Below, piece by piece: positions 8,708 through 16,576 of a stretch of DNA of 42,913 nucleotides. Location of the stretch: contig JAOUFY010000019.1 in assembly GCA_029857955.1 (NCBI GenBank), forward strand, positions 1-42,913, in the 5' to 3' direction. The stretch comes from Spirochaetia bacterium (GTDB taxonomy: Bacteria > Spirochaetota > Leptospiria > Turneriellales > JAOUFE01). Position 1 is the stretch's first letter; each line of letters opens with the position of its first letter. A program made the translations under genes and the position numbers. A model generated the notes under the pieces. It made no database searches and was not told the DNA's origin. It saw nothing but the letters and a program-made list of their open reading frames with translations.

Positions 8708-10093
8708 TCAGGTCTGCCGGTTAAAATCGTCTTGAAGACGAACGATATCATCTTCACCAAGATACTCACCCACCTGAACTTCAATGAGTACAAGATCCAC
8801 TCTGCCGGGATTTTGAAGCCTGTGCGGCTTACCGATGGGAATATAAACTGACTGATTTACCTGTACGGTTTCTTCACTTTCGCCAACTTTAATGACAGCC
8901 GTACCCGAAACAACCACCCAGTGCTCACTTCGGTGAAAGTGCTTTTGAAGACTCAGTCGTTTACCAGGTTTTACGACAATCCGTTTAATTTTATATTTAT
9001 CAGATTCCTCAAGAACAGTATATGTACCCCATGGTCGATGCGATGTCAAATGGGTATCGTGAAGATCAGAACCTGAGTCCTTTAACATTTGAACAACGTT
9101 TTTTACTTTCTGACCGCTTCCCTGTCTGGCGATGAGAAGCGCATCGGGCGTATCTACAATGGTCAGATCTTCGATATCAATGGCGGCAATGGTACGCCCT
9201 GACGATAAAACAAAATTGTTTTTTGAATTGATCTGTAAAAAATTTTCACAAACGGTATTTCCGTTTTGATCCGTCGGTAGCTCCGTCTTTAAACTCTCAA
9301 AGCTGCCCATGTCAGACCAACCTATATCGGCGGCTACTACCTTCATTTTGTCGCTTTTTTCAAGTACCGCATAATCAATGCTGTTATCCGGAATTTTCAT
9401 CATCAGGGCATCGTTGATACGGATTGGATTTTTTGTTTTAGCTTCTTCAAATGCAATCAGAGAAGCTTCATAAATATCAGGGGCTTGTTTTTTCAGTTCG
9501 TTTAAGTAAACTGATGCTTTGAAACAAAACATACCGCTGTTCCAAAGATATTTTTTGGAAGCAACGTAAGTTTCAGCCGTTGCAAGATCCGGTTTTTCTT
9601 TAAACCCCAAAACGGTTTCGCCGTCTACATGAATATAACCAAAACCCGTTTCAGGAGATGAAGGATTAATTCCAAAAACAACGAGATAACCCGCAAGCGC
9701 AAGCTCTTCAGCTTTTTTCATAACTTTTTTATAGCTTGTCTCGTCTTTTACCAGATGATCCGAAGGCGTAACCAGCACAACAGAATCTTCTTTTACAGCC
9801 ATACAACCAAGCGCAATGGCAGGCGCGGTATTTCGACCAAAGGGCTCTAAAATATATTGAAATTGATTTTGCACATCGACCCTGGAAACCTCTTCAATTT
9901 GATCTTTTGCCAGAAAAAATTGCTCGTCATTACCTAAAATAATGATTTCATCGCAAACACTCCGGTTTCTCAGTAATGTTTTTTGAAAAAGAGACTGTCC
10001 ATTAAATATTTTAACAAATTGTTTAGGCAGCATTTTTCGGCTCACCGGCCAAAGCCTTGTTCCGCTTCCGCCGGATAATATAATATTGATCAT
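8708..10093 (-). CDS. manC: Mannose-1-phosphate guanylyltransferase / mannose-6-phosphate isomerase
   Basis: Bifunctional cytoplasmic enzyme producing GDP-mannose for O-antigen, capsule or glycan synthesis. Residues 1-280 form the nucleotidyltransferase domain: ILSGGSGTRLWPVSRKMLPKQF, TPSDHLV, FGYIHV, FKEKPD, WNSGMF and SDMGSF. After a linker, residues about 345-461 are the cupin-type phosphomannose isomerase domain: HRPWGTYTVLEES, KRIVVKPGKRLSLQKHFHRSEHWVVVSGTA and PIGKPHRLQNPG. 461 aa matches the family. It is a single gene on the minus strand, adjacent to galU, so two activated-sugar enzymes are clustered. Which glycan uses the product cannot be told from this window. Confidence 0.95.
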   Translation of the reverse strand: MINIILSGGSGTRLWPVSRKMLPKQFVKIFNGQSLFQKTLLRNRSVCDEIIILGNDEQFFLAKDQIEEVSRVDVQNQFQYILEPFGRNTAPAIALGCMAVKEDSVVLVTPSDHLVKDETSYKKVMKKAEELALAGYLVVFGINPSSPETGFGYIHVDGETVLGFKEKPDLATAETYVASKKYLWNSGMFCFKASVYLNELKKQAPDIYEASLIAFEEAKTKNPIRINDALMMKIPDNSIDYAVLEKSDKMKVVAADIGWSDMGSFESLKTELPTDQNGNTVCENFLQINSKNNFVLSSGRTIAAIDIEDLTIVDTPDALLIARQGSGQKVKNVVQMLKDSGSDLHDTHLTSHRPWGTYTVLEESDKYKIKRIVVKPGKRLSLQKHFHRSEHWVVVSGTAVIKVGESEETVQVNQSVYIPIGKPHRLQNPGRVDLVLIEVQVGEYLGEDDIVRLQDDFNRQT

Positions 10094-10160
10094 ATGAATA
10101 ACTCTAGAAAATAATTTTACAAGCTGTCAATCGTTTAACCAGTCAAAAGTTTTATTTAAA

Positions 10161-10229
10161 AGGGGGCAAGGAGATCTTTACTTCTGCATGAGATGCAAAA
10201 CAACATCTCATGAGATCACAAGGCCCCCT
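10161..10229. repeat. Nested inverted repeat (intergenic hairpin)
   Basis: The outer arms are AGGGGGC (10161-10167) and GCCCCCT (10223-10229); the inner arms CATGAGATG (10187-10195) and CATCTCATG (10204-10212) pair perfectly around an 8-base loop. It lies upstream of manC and downstream of the membrane-protein gene. With no T-run on either side it is not a canonical terminator. It may be a small dispersed palindromic repeat. Confidence 0.6.
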
Positions 10230-10270
10230 GCGGTCAAGCCACGGTCTTGCCCTACCCCCGACGTTATCGA

Positions 10271-11485
10271 CTAGCGAATTCTGCGTTTAATTCCGCTTTT
10301 AATTAAATCAAGATAGTAATTTACTGAAGCGCTTTGAGAAATTTTAAAAGCAAATATCATTGTGCTTAAAGGGTTATTTTGTTGTTCATCCGATACAGGA
10401 ATCAGCAAAAGATGAATCGAACTAACCTTTCGTTCGATCATGTCGTAATAAGTAAATGACTGTAAAATGGCTTGACCATTCATTGATAAATCCTGACGGG
10501 GATTACTTTTTTCAAGAAGTTCAGCAGGAAGTAAATTTTTTTGAACTTCAAGATATTTATTAATTTGAGATAAAACTTCCAGGGGAGATTGCATAGAAAC
10601 AGCGATCCAACCAAACTCATCTGACTCAGGGGTTGATATTTTTTCCTGAACAGGTAAAGGAGAAAACTGCCATAATAAATATCTTCTTTTTAAAATGGTT
10701 TGAAAAAATGAATAGCGTGTAACTTTCCAGTCTATTGGTTTTTCCCAGGTTATGCTGCCAAAGGAATATGTAGTCTGATCATTTGACTCCGACAGGACTC
10801 CCTTCACAGAATTGTACAGATTATAATCTACGGCAATCTTAAATATACTTACAATCCAGAAATATAAAAAAATCATCAGCAAAATCCATGTCAAACTGAG
10901 ATAGTATTTATAAACGTTAAATCCATTTGAAAAAATATAGTGAGCGATAGTAAAAAATGCAAAAATACCGGCCCCTGCCGCAACGATATACACCGAAAAC
11001 GGATTCCAATACATTATTGGAACGCTCACAACCAGCAGCACTAAAAATATTTTAAAGTACAAAAATTCTTTATTTAAACGCGCAAGACGAAAAAAGTAAA
11101 AAGCCAACAAGCCGCTGATCGCAGAAACTCCAAGTGAAATTACAAGTAATGGCAGAAGTCGCGAAATTCCGCCTTTTAAACCTGCCAATACAAACATGGC
11201 AAAAACAGGAAAAACCATAAACGTACCCGTGATCAATAAACGAAGTTTATACAAAGGATCAAACCAGCGAATGATCACTTCATGGTAGTCCACTATAATA
11301 TTTTCTAAATTAAAAAACAACTGGATTTTACGTTTAAAAAAATGTACTTTATATCGGTCAATGCCTGCCCTGGCTAATTCTATGTTGCACATTTGGGCAA
11401 CAATTTTATCGCCATATAATTTTGCGGGGTACTTTACCCCTTTATACATGATAAATAAATCAATGTAGCTATTCATGTGATTCAT
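10271..11485 (-). CDS. Polytopic membrane protein of unknown function
   Basis: I do not recognise this family. The ATG reading gives 404 aa. The first ~85 residues are soluble, with aromatic and charged residues. About six hydrophobic helices follow (roughly residues 83-225), among them MVFPVFAMFVLAG, LLPLLVISLGVSAISGLLAFYF, FLVLLVVSVPIMYW and ILLMIFLYFWIVSIF. A C-terminal soluble domain of ~180 residues follows (SFGSITWEKPIDW...SMNGQAILQSFTYYDM). The beta-rich tail resembles the fold of proteins that process a substrate or ligand at the membrane, but that is speculation. TTG at 11500 is an alternative start. It lies 29 bases after the JAMM-peptidase gene and may share its transcript. Confidence 0.7.
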   Translation of the reverse strand: MNHMNSYIDLFIMYKGVKYPAKLYGDKIVAQMCNIELARAGIDRYKVHFFKRKIQLFFNLENIIVDYHEVIIRWFDPLYKLRLLITGTFMVFPVFAMFVLAGLKGGISRLLPLLVISLGVSAISGLLAFYFFRLARLNKEFLYFKIFLVLLVVSVPIMYWNPFSVYIVAAGAGIFAFFTIAHYIFSNGFNVYKYYLSLTWILLMIFLYFWIVSIFKIAVDYNLYNSVKGVLSESNDQTTYSFGSITWEKPIDWKVTRYSFFQTILKRRYLLWQFSPLPVQEKISTPESDEFGWIAVSMQSPLEVLSQINKYLEVQKNLLPAELLEKSNPRQDLSMNGQAILQSFTYYDMIERKVSSIHLLLIPVSDEQQNNPLSTMIFAFKISQSASVNYYLDLIKSGIKRRIR

Positions 11486-11514
11486 GGATAAAAAATACAA
11501 ATGTGCAGATTTTT

Positions 11515-11994
11515 TTATGCATCACTTACGACGAGATTACCTTTCTGGTATTTCTTTTCTTTTTTATCATAGATAAAAACTGCATTACCTGCAGCTTTAT
11601 GATTTTGAATGGATACGACAATATAGCATTTTGCGGAAAAAACAGGACCATTGTTATCTGGCGTTGACATTTGCAATTCATCTTCTGCAGAAAAATATGC
11701 GTCACAGTCGATGTGGGAATGAACAATGCTAAACAAACTCCCACCGCTGGATTCGATGGCTTCAGTTGCCCGACTTAACTTTAAAGTATCCATAAGAAAG
11801 GCATCTTTTGAAGTTCGAGGATATGTCTCAGGGTCAAGTTTGTGATATTTATCCTGTAGATTTTCAGCGGCAAAGTATTTTAAACTTGTATCTTTTTGTT
11901 GAAGCACCCAGCCGCAACATTCTTTTGGATATTCCTTTACAGCGTGTTCATTTATTTCTTCAAGAGTTTTTTTGTCTATTTTAATATTTTCCAT
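11515..11994 (-). CDS. JAMM/MPN+ metallopeptidase (Mov34/Mec family)
   Basis: 159 aa. The complete zinc-protease motif is visible: Glu25 in YPKECCGWV, then H92-S-H94-x7-S102-x2-D105 (HSHIDCDAYFSAED). All catalytic and zinc ligands are therefore present, and an active enzyme is expected. Bacterial single-domain members such as Mec remove cysteine or other adducts from small ubiquitin-like sulfur carriers (CysO, ThiS, MoaD types), linking them to sulfur transfer. No sulfur-carrier gene is adjacent here, so the substrate is unknown; thiG lies about 24 kb away. The start ATG is preceded by AAGGA nine bases upstream. The downstream membrane protein may be cotranscribed. Confidence 0.85.
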   Translation of the reverse strand: MENIKIDKKTLEEINEHAVKEYPKECCGWVLQQKDTSLKYFAAENLQDKYHKLDPETYPRTSKDAFLMDTLKLSRATEAIESSGGSLFSIVHSHIDCDAYFSAEDELQMSTPDNNGPVFSAKCYIVVSIQNHKAAGNAVFIYDKKEKKYQKGNLVVSDA

Positions 11995-12071
11995 TTCATT
12001 TATTCCTTATTTGGCGCGGATAGAAATTTCTGTAAATTAACCCATACATATTTTACGCGAGGGGTGACGTA

Positions 12072-12114
12072 AACCGGCGTAACAAAGACAGCATTGGTAA
12101 ATCATCCGCCGGTT
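12072..12114. repeat. Intergenic hairpin, 8-bp perfect stem
   Basis: AACCGGCG (12072-12079) pairs with CGCCGGTT (12107-12114) around a 27-base loop. It sits in the 180-base gap between the peroxiredoxin and JAMM-peptidase genes. There is no T-run; the function is unknown. Confidence 0.45.
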
Positions 12115-12174
12115 GAAGTCAGGGGTGCGCTAAACCCCATTATATTTCTTAAAATTTAATATTTTATATCCGAA

Positions 12175-12660
12175 TTACCTGCTTTTTAAAAACTCCAATA
12201 CATCCAGAGCATGCGTTTTCACGCTAACCTTTGGATACGCCTTAACGACCTTGCCCTTTTCTATTAGAAACGAACTGCGGATGATGCCCATAAATTTTTT
12301 GCCATACATTGATTTTTCAGCCCAGACGCCAAAGGCCTCGGTGATTTTTCCTGAAGTATCGCTGATCAATTCAAAGGCCAGAGATTTTTTTTCTATAAAG
12401 CCGCAATGAGATTTTACAGTATCTCGAGAGCAACCGATTACTCGTACATTAAGTTTTTTAAATTCAGCAAGATGCTCCTGAAAACCGACGGCCTCTGTAA
12501 TGCAGCCTGGCGTCATATCTTTAGGGTAAAAATAAAAAAGAACGGTTTGTTTTTTGAATATATTTTCCAAAGAATCGTCTTTTTCTAAAAAACCGTGGGC
12601 CGTCTGTACAACTATGGTTCCTGAAAGCCCGACCGGAACCAAATCACCATCATTTAACAT
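12175..12660 (-). CDS. bcp: Peroxiredoxin, Bcp/PrxQ family, lacking the usual resolving cysteine
   Basis: Thiol peroxidase reducing hydrogen peroxide and organic peroxides in the cytoplasm. The peroxidatic motif PxxxTxxC is present as YPKDMTPGC, and the fold signature continues with FGVWAEKSMYGKKFMGIIRSSFLI. In PrxQ/BCP proteins a resolving Cys normally lies five residues after the peroxidatic one; here that position is Val (C-I-T-E-A-V). Two other cysteines occur in VIGCSRDTVKSHC and could substitute, or the enzyme works as a 1-Cys type. I prefer the ATG at 12660 (161 aa) to the TTG at 12696. Its upstream neighbour region is an inverted-repeat element. Confidence 0.88.
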   Translation of the reverse strand: MLNDGDLVPVGLSGTIVVQTAHGFLEKDDSLENIFKKQTVLFYFYPKDMTPGCITEAVGFQEHLAEFKKLNVRVIGCSRDTVKSHCGFIEKKSLAFELISDTSGKITEAFGVWAEKSMYGKKFMGIIRSSFLIEKGKVVKAYPKVSVKTHALDVLEFLKSR

Positions 12661-12701
12661 AAGCCAGCTTTTATATAAGATTTCTTTTGTCAGCAAATAA
12701 T

Positions 12702-12855
12702 ACTAGTACCGCGTCTTTTTAATTTGTTCCGCTTGCGCAAAACAAATTCAAGCGGAAACGCTACTTGACAAGTTTGTCTGCTTCACAATATTTAAAATTA
12801 ATGCGGAGCCGCTTCAAGTTTGAACATGTATAAATTAAACAGACATAGTACTAGT
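12702..12855. mobile_element. MITE-like element with 24-bp terminal inverted repeats
   Basis: The left terminus ACTAGTACCGCGTCTTTTTA (12702 onward, arm 12702-12725) matches the reverse complement of 12832-12855 at 20 of 24 positions; the outermost eight bases ACTAGTAC are identical. The body (~154 bp) has no coding capacity but holds further short inverted repeats (TTCCGCTTG / CAAGCGGAA). The right end falls exactly on the stop codon of the gene at 12855. No clear target duplication was found beyond flanking TAA on each side. Confidence 0.65.
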
Positions 12856-13484
12856 TAGTTATATATGGTTACAAACTTCTTTTTATAATCTTTAGTTTCA
12901 AGTGAATCTACGATAAACCTTGCTGTATCCTCGCGTGAAATAAAATGAAGTCCTGTTAGAGTACCTTCTGTTTGTAAATTATATTTATCGCTGAACAAAC
13001 CGTTTGTTAAAATAACAGGTCTTACAACTGTCCAATCGAAACTGCTTTTTTCTATGAGTTCTTCCATTTCATTTTTATCTTGCATAATTTTTTTTATGAA
13101 TAAATTTAATATTTTACCATAAAAACCAGTTGCTGTTTCACGTGCGCCATAGGCAGAAACAACTACAAGCCTTTTAACATTTAATTTTTTCATCGCAGCT
13201 AAAATATTTGTAATGCCTTTACAACAAACCGGTTCCTGCCCAGGTTTAACGCCAAGAGCTGATACTATAAAATCCTGATCTTTTATCGCATTTTCAACAT
13301 CTTTTATATTAATAATGTTTCCTTTAATTACGCGAAGATTATGATACTTTAACGTTAATTTTGACTTGTCTCTTACCATAGCTGTCACATGAAATCCTTT
13401 TTCAAGAGCGTATCTGACGACTTGATGACCGGTTTTTCCGCTTGCGCCAAATACAATGATTTTTTTAACATTATCTTTGCCCAA
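12855..13484 (-). CDS. NAD(P)-binding atypical short-chain dehydrogenase (NmrA/YwnB-like)
   Basis: 209 aa Rossmann protein. The dinucleotide-binding GASGKTGHQVV lies at residues ~13-23, followed by VIKGNI, FIVSALG, LVVVSAYGA and FDWTVVRPVILTNG, the pattern of NAD(P)H-binding proteins of the NmrA/flavin-reductase-like class. There is no classical YxxxK catalytic pair, so redox sensing or an unassigned reductase role is possible. The start is TTG, and the strong AAAGGAGGG immediately upstream on the minus strand decides it. The C-terminal stop codon touches the end of the MITE-like element at 12702-12855. It is transcribed divergently from the cytochrome-biogenesis operon. Confidence 0.8.
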   Translation of the reverse strand: MGKDNVKKIIVFGASGKTGHQVVRYALEKGFHVTAMVRDKSKLTLKYHNLRVIKGNIINIKDVENAIKDQDFIVSALGVKPGQEPVCCKGITNILAAMKKLNVKRLVVVSAYGARETATGFYGKILNLFIKKIMQDKNEMEELIEKSSFDWTVVRPVILTNGLFSDKYNLQTEGTLTGLHFISREDTARFIVDSLETKDYKKKFVTIYN

Positions 13485-13530
13485 AATCCCTCCTTTTATG
13501 TTTATACATAAATTTTGTTACACACATTAC

Positions 13531-13550
13531 ATTATTGTTAATGCAATAAT
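13531..13550. promoter_or_regulatory. Dyad symmetry in divergent promoter region
   Basis: ATTATTG (13531-13537) and CAATAAT (13544-13550) form a perfect 7-bp dyad with a 6-base spacer. It lies between the NmrA-like gene (minus) and the ccm-type operon (plus). It could be an operator; no regulator is identified. Confidence 0.35.
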
Positions 13551-13658
13551 TTATTTATCTTTTTTATACACGCTTTCAAAAGGCAGGGGCTTTGTCAAAA
13601 GTTTTTATATAAAAATGAATTTACGCTCCGGCTCTTATCAAAGTTTTGAACATAAATC

Positions 13659-13961
13659 ATGGAATACATTATTATCTTTACGATCATTGTTTTAGCTATA
13701 CTATTTTTACTTATGCCTTTTGTTCGCGGCGCAAGCCATGTAAATTATTTTCAAGAAGCTGATAAAGTTAAAAAAACAAAAGAAGATAAAGAACAAAACT
13801 TGCGCGATGATATTGAATCAACAAAGCTTGCCCTGAGAGATCTTGATATGGAAAACAAAATTGGTAAAATAGCAAACGATGATTATGAAATATTAAAAGA
13901 CGAACTTCTTGACGAATGGCAATCATCTGAAAATGAATATAAAAAGATTAAGAGCAAATGA
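13659..13961 (+). CDS. Small membrane-anchored coiled-coil protein, CcmI N-domain-like
   Basis: 100 aa. One N-terminal membrane helix (MEYIIIFTIIVLAILFLLMPFV) is followed by a highly charged helical region containing LRDDIESTKLALRDLDMENKIGKIANDDYE. This pattern (TM, then 'LxxLxxLexexxxGkIxxxdYexlk') is that of the N-terminal part of CcmI-type cytochrome c maturation proteins, where the helical segment mediates assembly of heme ligation complexes. The TPR domain of full CcmI is absent. It overlaps the next gene by four bases and starts an operon ending in ccmA and ccmB, which supports a cytochrome-c role. The assignment is by pattern and context only. Confidence 0.65.
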   Translation: MEYIIIFTIIVLAILFLLMPFVRGASHVNYFQEADKVKKTKEDKEQNLRDDIESTKLALRDLDMENKIGKIANDDYEILKDELLDEWQSSENEYKKIKSK

Positions 13962-15136
13962 TAAAAATAGTAAAGTCACTCACCCTTTTATGCCTTATTG
14001 TAAATCAACTTTCGGCTATTGATTTAAAAATATCAGCAAGCAATAAAACATTAAATGCCCCTTCAAGGTACGCTGAAAAAATTACTGTAATCAAACTCAG
14101 CGACACCATGCAAATGGTTTCTACAAAAACAGATGTGGCTCTGCCTTTCATGATCAACAACCTTCCTGCGATGGAAAATGCTCCTTATATGGTTCAAATC
14201 ACTCATAATGGGGTAAATTACAACAAGGTAATTCCGCCGAACACACCTGGTAATCTTATAGACATTAACATTGATGTTTATGATACAACGAATACATTTT
14301 CACAAGACATCAATCTTGAAAAGTTTATTGAAATTTACTATTATAAAGATGTGTTAGCTACTGATATTACGCATCATTTTACCAACACTGGCAGATATAC
14401 ATTTACCGAAAGAGGAAGCAGAAATGGCATATTAATGTATATTCCCAAAGAAGGTAAAAATCTGGAAGCGCTTGCAACAATTGAAACAATGCATGGTCAA
14501 AGCGATATTAAGACCTTAAAGCTAAATCCACAGCCTTTGCCAGACAGACCTGAATATTATGTATTAGAGCAGCCTGTAAAGCCAGGAGAAAAATACTACC
14601 AGGCAAGATTAAATTATCGTTATGACGGTAAACCTCTGGAAATAACTTTTGAAAACATATACCCGATGACCACAAAACCCATGATTATTTTACATTCAAA
14701 AAATATGACGGTAACATGGAAAGAAAATCCCGCATGGGATACAAAAGCTGTTTTTAATGATAATATCGGCGCTGAAATCATAACTCTGCCAAACAAACCA
14801 GGAAAATTTACTTTAATTTTTACAGGCGGAATACCGGAACAAGGCGAAGGATCAAATATGCAAAAGGGAAATCAATCCATCGGCGCAAGTTCTCCAATCA
14901 GTATGTATACCAAAATCGGCGGGTTAGCTGCATTTATAATTAGCTTACTTGCTTTTTTTTATTACATAAAAGGCCGCCCTGTATGGCTGCAAATGATACA
15001 GGCAAAGAACAAAAGTCGTATTGCATTTGAATTACAACACTTAAAAAGCTTAAATCTGACTCCCGAAGTAATGCAAAAAAAAGAAAAAATACTGAATGAA
15101 AAAATGGAAGCCATGGATAAGCTCATCAAGCTATAA
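13958..15136 (+). CDS. Periplasmic protein with C-terminal membrane anchor in cytochrome c biogenesis operon
   Basis: 392 aa with no family I can name. A signal peptide runs to about residue 20 (LLCLIVNQLSA). Then come ~290 residues of predicted beta-rich extracytoplasmic domains; 'VALPFMINNLPAMENAPYMVQITHNGVNYNKVI' looks like a carboxypeptidase-regulatory/Ig-like fold. A membrane helix lies near residues 318-337 (IGGLAAFIISLLAFFYYIKG), and a charged cytoplasmic tail of ~50 residues follows. It is coupled on both sides: ATGA overlap with the preceding gene and TAATG overlap with ccmA. The context suggests a partner of heme handling or apocytochrome presentation; this is inference. Confidence 0.6.
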   Translation: MIKIVKSLTLLCLIVNQLSAIDLKISASNKTLNAPSRYAEKITVIKLSDTMQMVSTKTDVALPFMINNLPAMENAPYMVQITHNGVNYNKVIPPNTPGNLIDINIDVYDTTNTFSQDINLEKFIEIYYYKDVLATDITHHFTNTGRYTFTERGSRNGILMYIPKEGKNLEALATIETMHGQSDIKTLKLNPQPLPDRPEYYVLEQPVKPGEKYYQARLNYRYDGKPLEITFENIYPMTTKPMIILHSKNMTVTWKENPAWDTKAVFNDNIGAEIITLPNKPGKFTLIFTGGIPEQGEGSNMQKGNQSIGASSPISMYTKIGGLAAFIISLLAFFYYIKGRPVWLQMIQAKNKSRIAFELQHLKSLNLTPEVMQKKEKILNEKMEAMDKLIKL

Positions 15137-15831
15137 TGTCAGGCGTTCTATTAAAATTTAATCAATTAAAAAAACAATTTGGATATCACCGAGCTGTGAA
15201 TTCAGCTTCCGGCGAAATTTGTGAAAATGAATTTATATCTCTTTACGGCGTAAACGGAGCAGGTAAAAGTACGCTCTTATATCTTTTATCCGGCGTGTAT
15301 AAACCTGACTCAGGTTCTATCGACTATTTAAATTTAGGGAAAAAAAATTTCCATTTAAAAATGCAGCTCATGAGTCATCAAAGTATGTTTTATGCCCGCC
15401 TTAGCGCCTATGATAATTTATTTTTTTTTCAGGAGCTCTATGGAGAAGCCCGAATTAGCGAAGTTTTGTTCGCCCTGGAAATGACCGGTCTGATAAAAGC
15501 ACGCAGCAAATTTATCGACGGATTTTCCCGAGGAATGATTCAGCGATTGATGATTGCTCGAATGATTTTAGCAAAACCCGAATTTGTTTTTTTTGACGAA
15601 CCCTTTACCGGACTTGATATTCAAGGACAAAAACTTTTACTATCAATTATAGAAAACAGAGGTATACCTGCTTTACATTGGAAAATTAAAAGTTTTATTT
15701 TTGTCGATCACGACATTGACAGGGCATATGAACTCACCAGTACCGTCTGGTACATTCAAAATGGTGAACTTCAAAAGCCGATGACAAAAAATGAGATGCC
15801 GTTAGATCAGCTGAGGGAGTTACTTGGGTGA
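15136..15831 (+). CDS. ccmA: ABC transporter ATPase, CcmA-like (cytochrome c biogenesis)
   Basis: 231 aa ATP-binding subunit. Walker A is GVNGAGKSTLL at residues 38-48. The signature is FSRGMIQRLMIARMIL (130-145) in place of LSGGQ, as in CcmA and other export-type ATPases. Walker B is FVFFDEPFTGLD (150-161), and the switch His lies in FIFVDHDIDRA. Followed at once by a CcmB-type membrane subunit, it most likely energises the CcmABCD system, in which ATP hydrolysis releases holo-CcmE. The ccmC, E, F, G and H genes are not in the window. It overlaps the next gene by four bases. Confidence 0.85.
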   Translation: MSGVLLKFNQLKKQFGYHRAVNSASGEICENEFISLYGVNGAGKSTLLYLLSGVYKPDSGSIDYLNLGKKNFHLKMQLMSHQSMFYARLSAYDNLFFFQELYGEARISEVLFALEMTGLIKARSKFIDGFSRGMIQRLMIARMILAKPEFVFFDEPFTGLDIQGQKLLLSIIENRGIPALHWKIKSFIFVDHDIDRAYELTSTVWYIQNGELQKPMTKNEMPLDQLRELLG

Positions 15832-16544
15832 AAGTTTTTCGAACACTACTTGCCAAAGAACTAAAACTGTATTTTTTTGGTACATCATTTTATATGGTTT
15901 CTTCTGTACTTTCCATTGGCCTTTTTTTACTATTTCGATTTACCTACCCCTCTGAACAAATCAACATGGAAATCGCCGTAAGCGTGTTATGGTCGGTACA
16001 CATGATCAGCAGTCTGTTTTCTCTGATCGCTTCGCAGGAATGGGAATGGGAGGCCAACGCCCTTCGTGCTGTTAAACTTTCGGGAGTTGAAGGTTACATT
16101 GTATTTTTAACAAAAAGTATCGCATCGATTGGTTCAATGTTTTTACTCTGGATACTGGAATTTCTTGTATGGATGGTTCTTTATGGCGGCGATATCTTCA
16201 AGCCCTCAACAGGCGGATATTCTGCGGGACAAATGACAGCGCCGCTAACTAACATGATTTTTCAGCTTCTAGTATGCGGCATGCTGGCTTCAATTGGCAT
16301 CGCGCTTATCGGACAAATCACATCCGTACTTGCCCTTCATTCCCGTTTTCGTCATGTACTTATGTTCATTGTGTTTTTTCCGATATCAATACCGTTGATG
16401 ATTTCAGCAAGTTCTTATTCACGGCTGGCCGTACAACTAAAGGGCTGGTCTGCCGGCCTCAATTTTCTTTCTTTAGAAGCAGCGTTTTGTCTTTTTTTTA
16501 CTGCGGCAGGCGTAATATTGTACGACTACCTTTGGGAAGAATAA
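15828..16544 (+). CDS. ccmB: Heme exporter protein B-like membrane subunit
   Basis: 238 aa with six hydrophobic segments. The N-terminus (MKVFRTLLAKELKLYF) and the first-loop sequence SLFSLIASQEWEWEANALRAVKLS resemble the CcmB pattern (LF..dr..G.le.l.lsp). SVLALHSRFRHVLMFIVFFPISIPLMI matches the conserved CcmB segment (R...L..ll.lPl..P.li). The start is GTG, overlapping the ccmA stop (GTGA) and preceded by GAGGGA. With CcmA it forms the inner-membrane part of System I cytochrome c maturation. The segment order and length are typical of the family. Confidence 0.85.
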   Translation: MKVFRTLLAKELKLYFFGTSFYMVSSVLSIGLFLLFRFTYPSEQINMEIAVSVLWSVHMISSLFSLIASQEWEWEANALRAVKLSGVEGYIVFLTKSIASIGSMFLLWILEFLVWMVLYGGDIFKPSTGGYSAGQMTAPLTNMIFQLLVCGMLASIGIALIGQITSVLALHSRFRHVLMFIVFFPISIPLMISASSYSRLAVQLKGWSAGLNFLSLEAAFCLFFTAAGVILYDYLWEE

Positions 16545-16576
16545 ACTTTTCCTGTCTTGACCTTTTTATAAAAACT

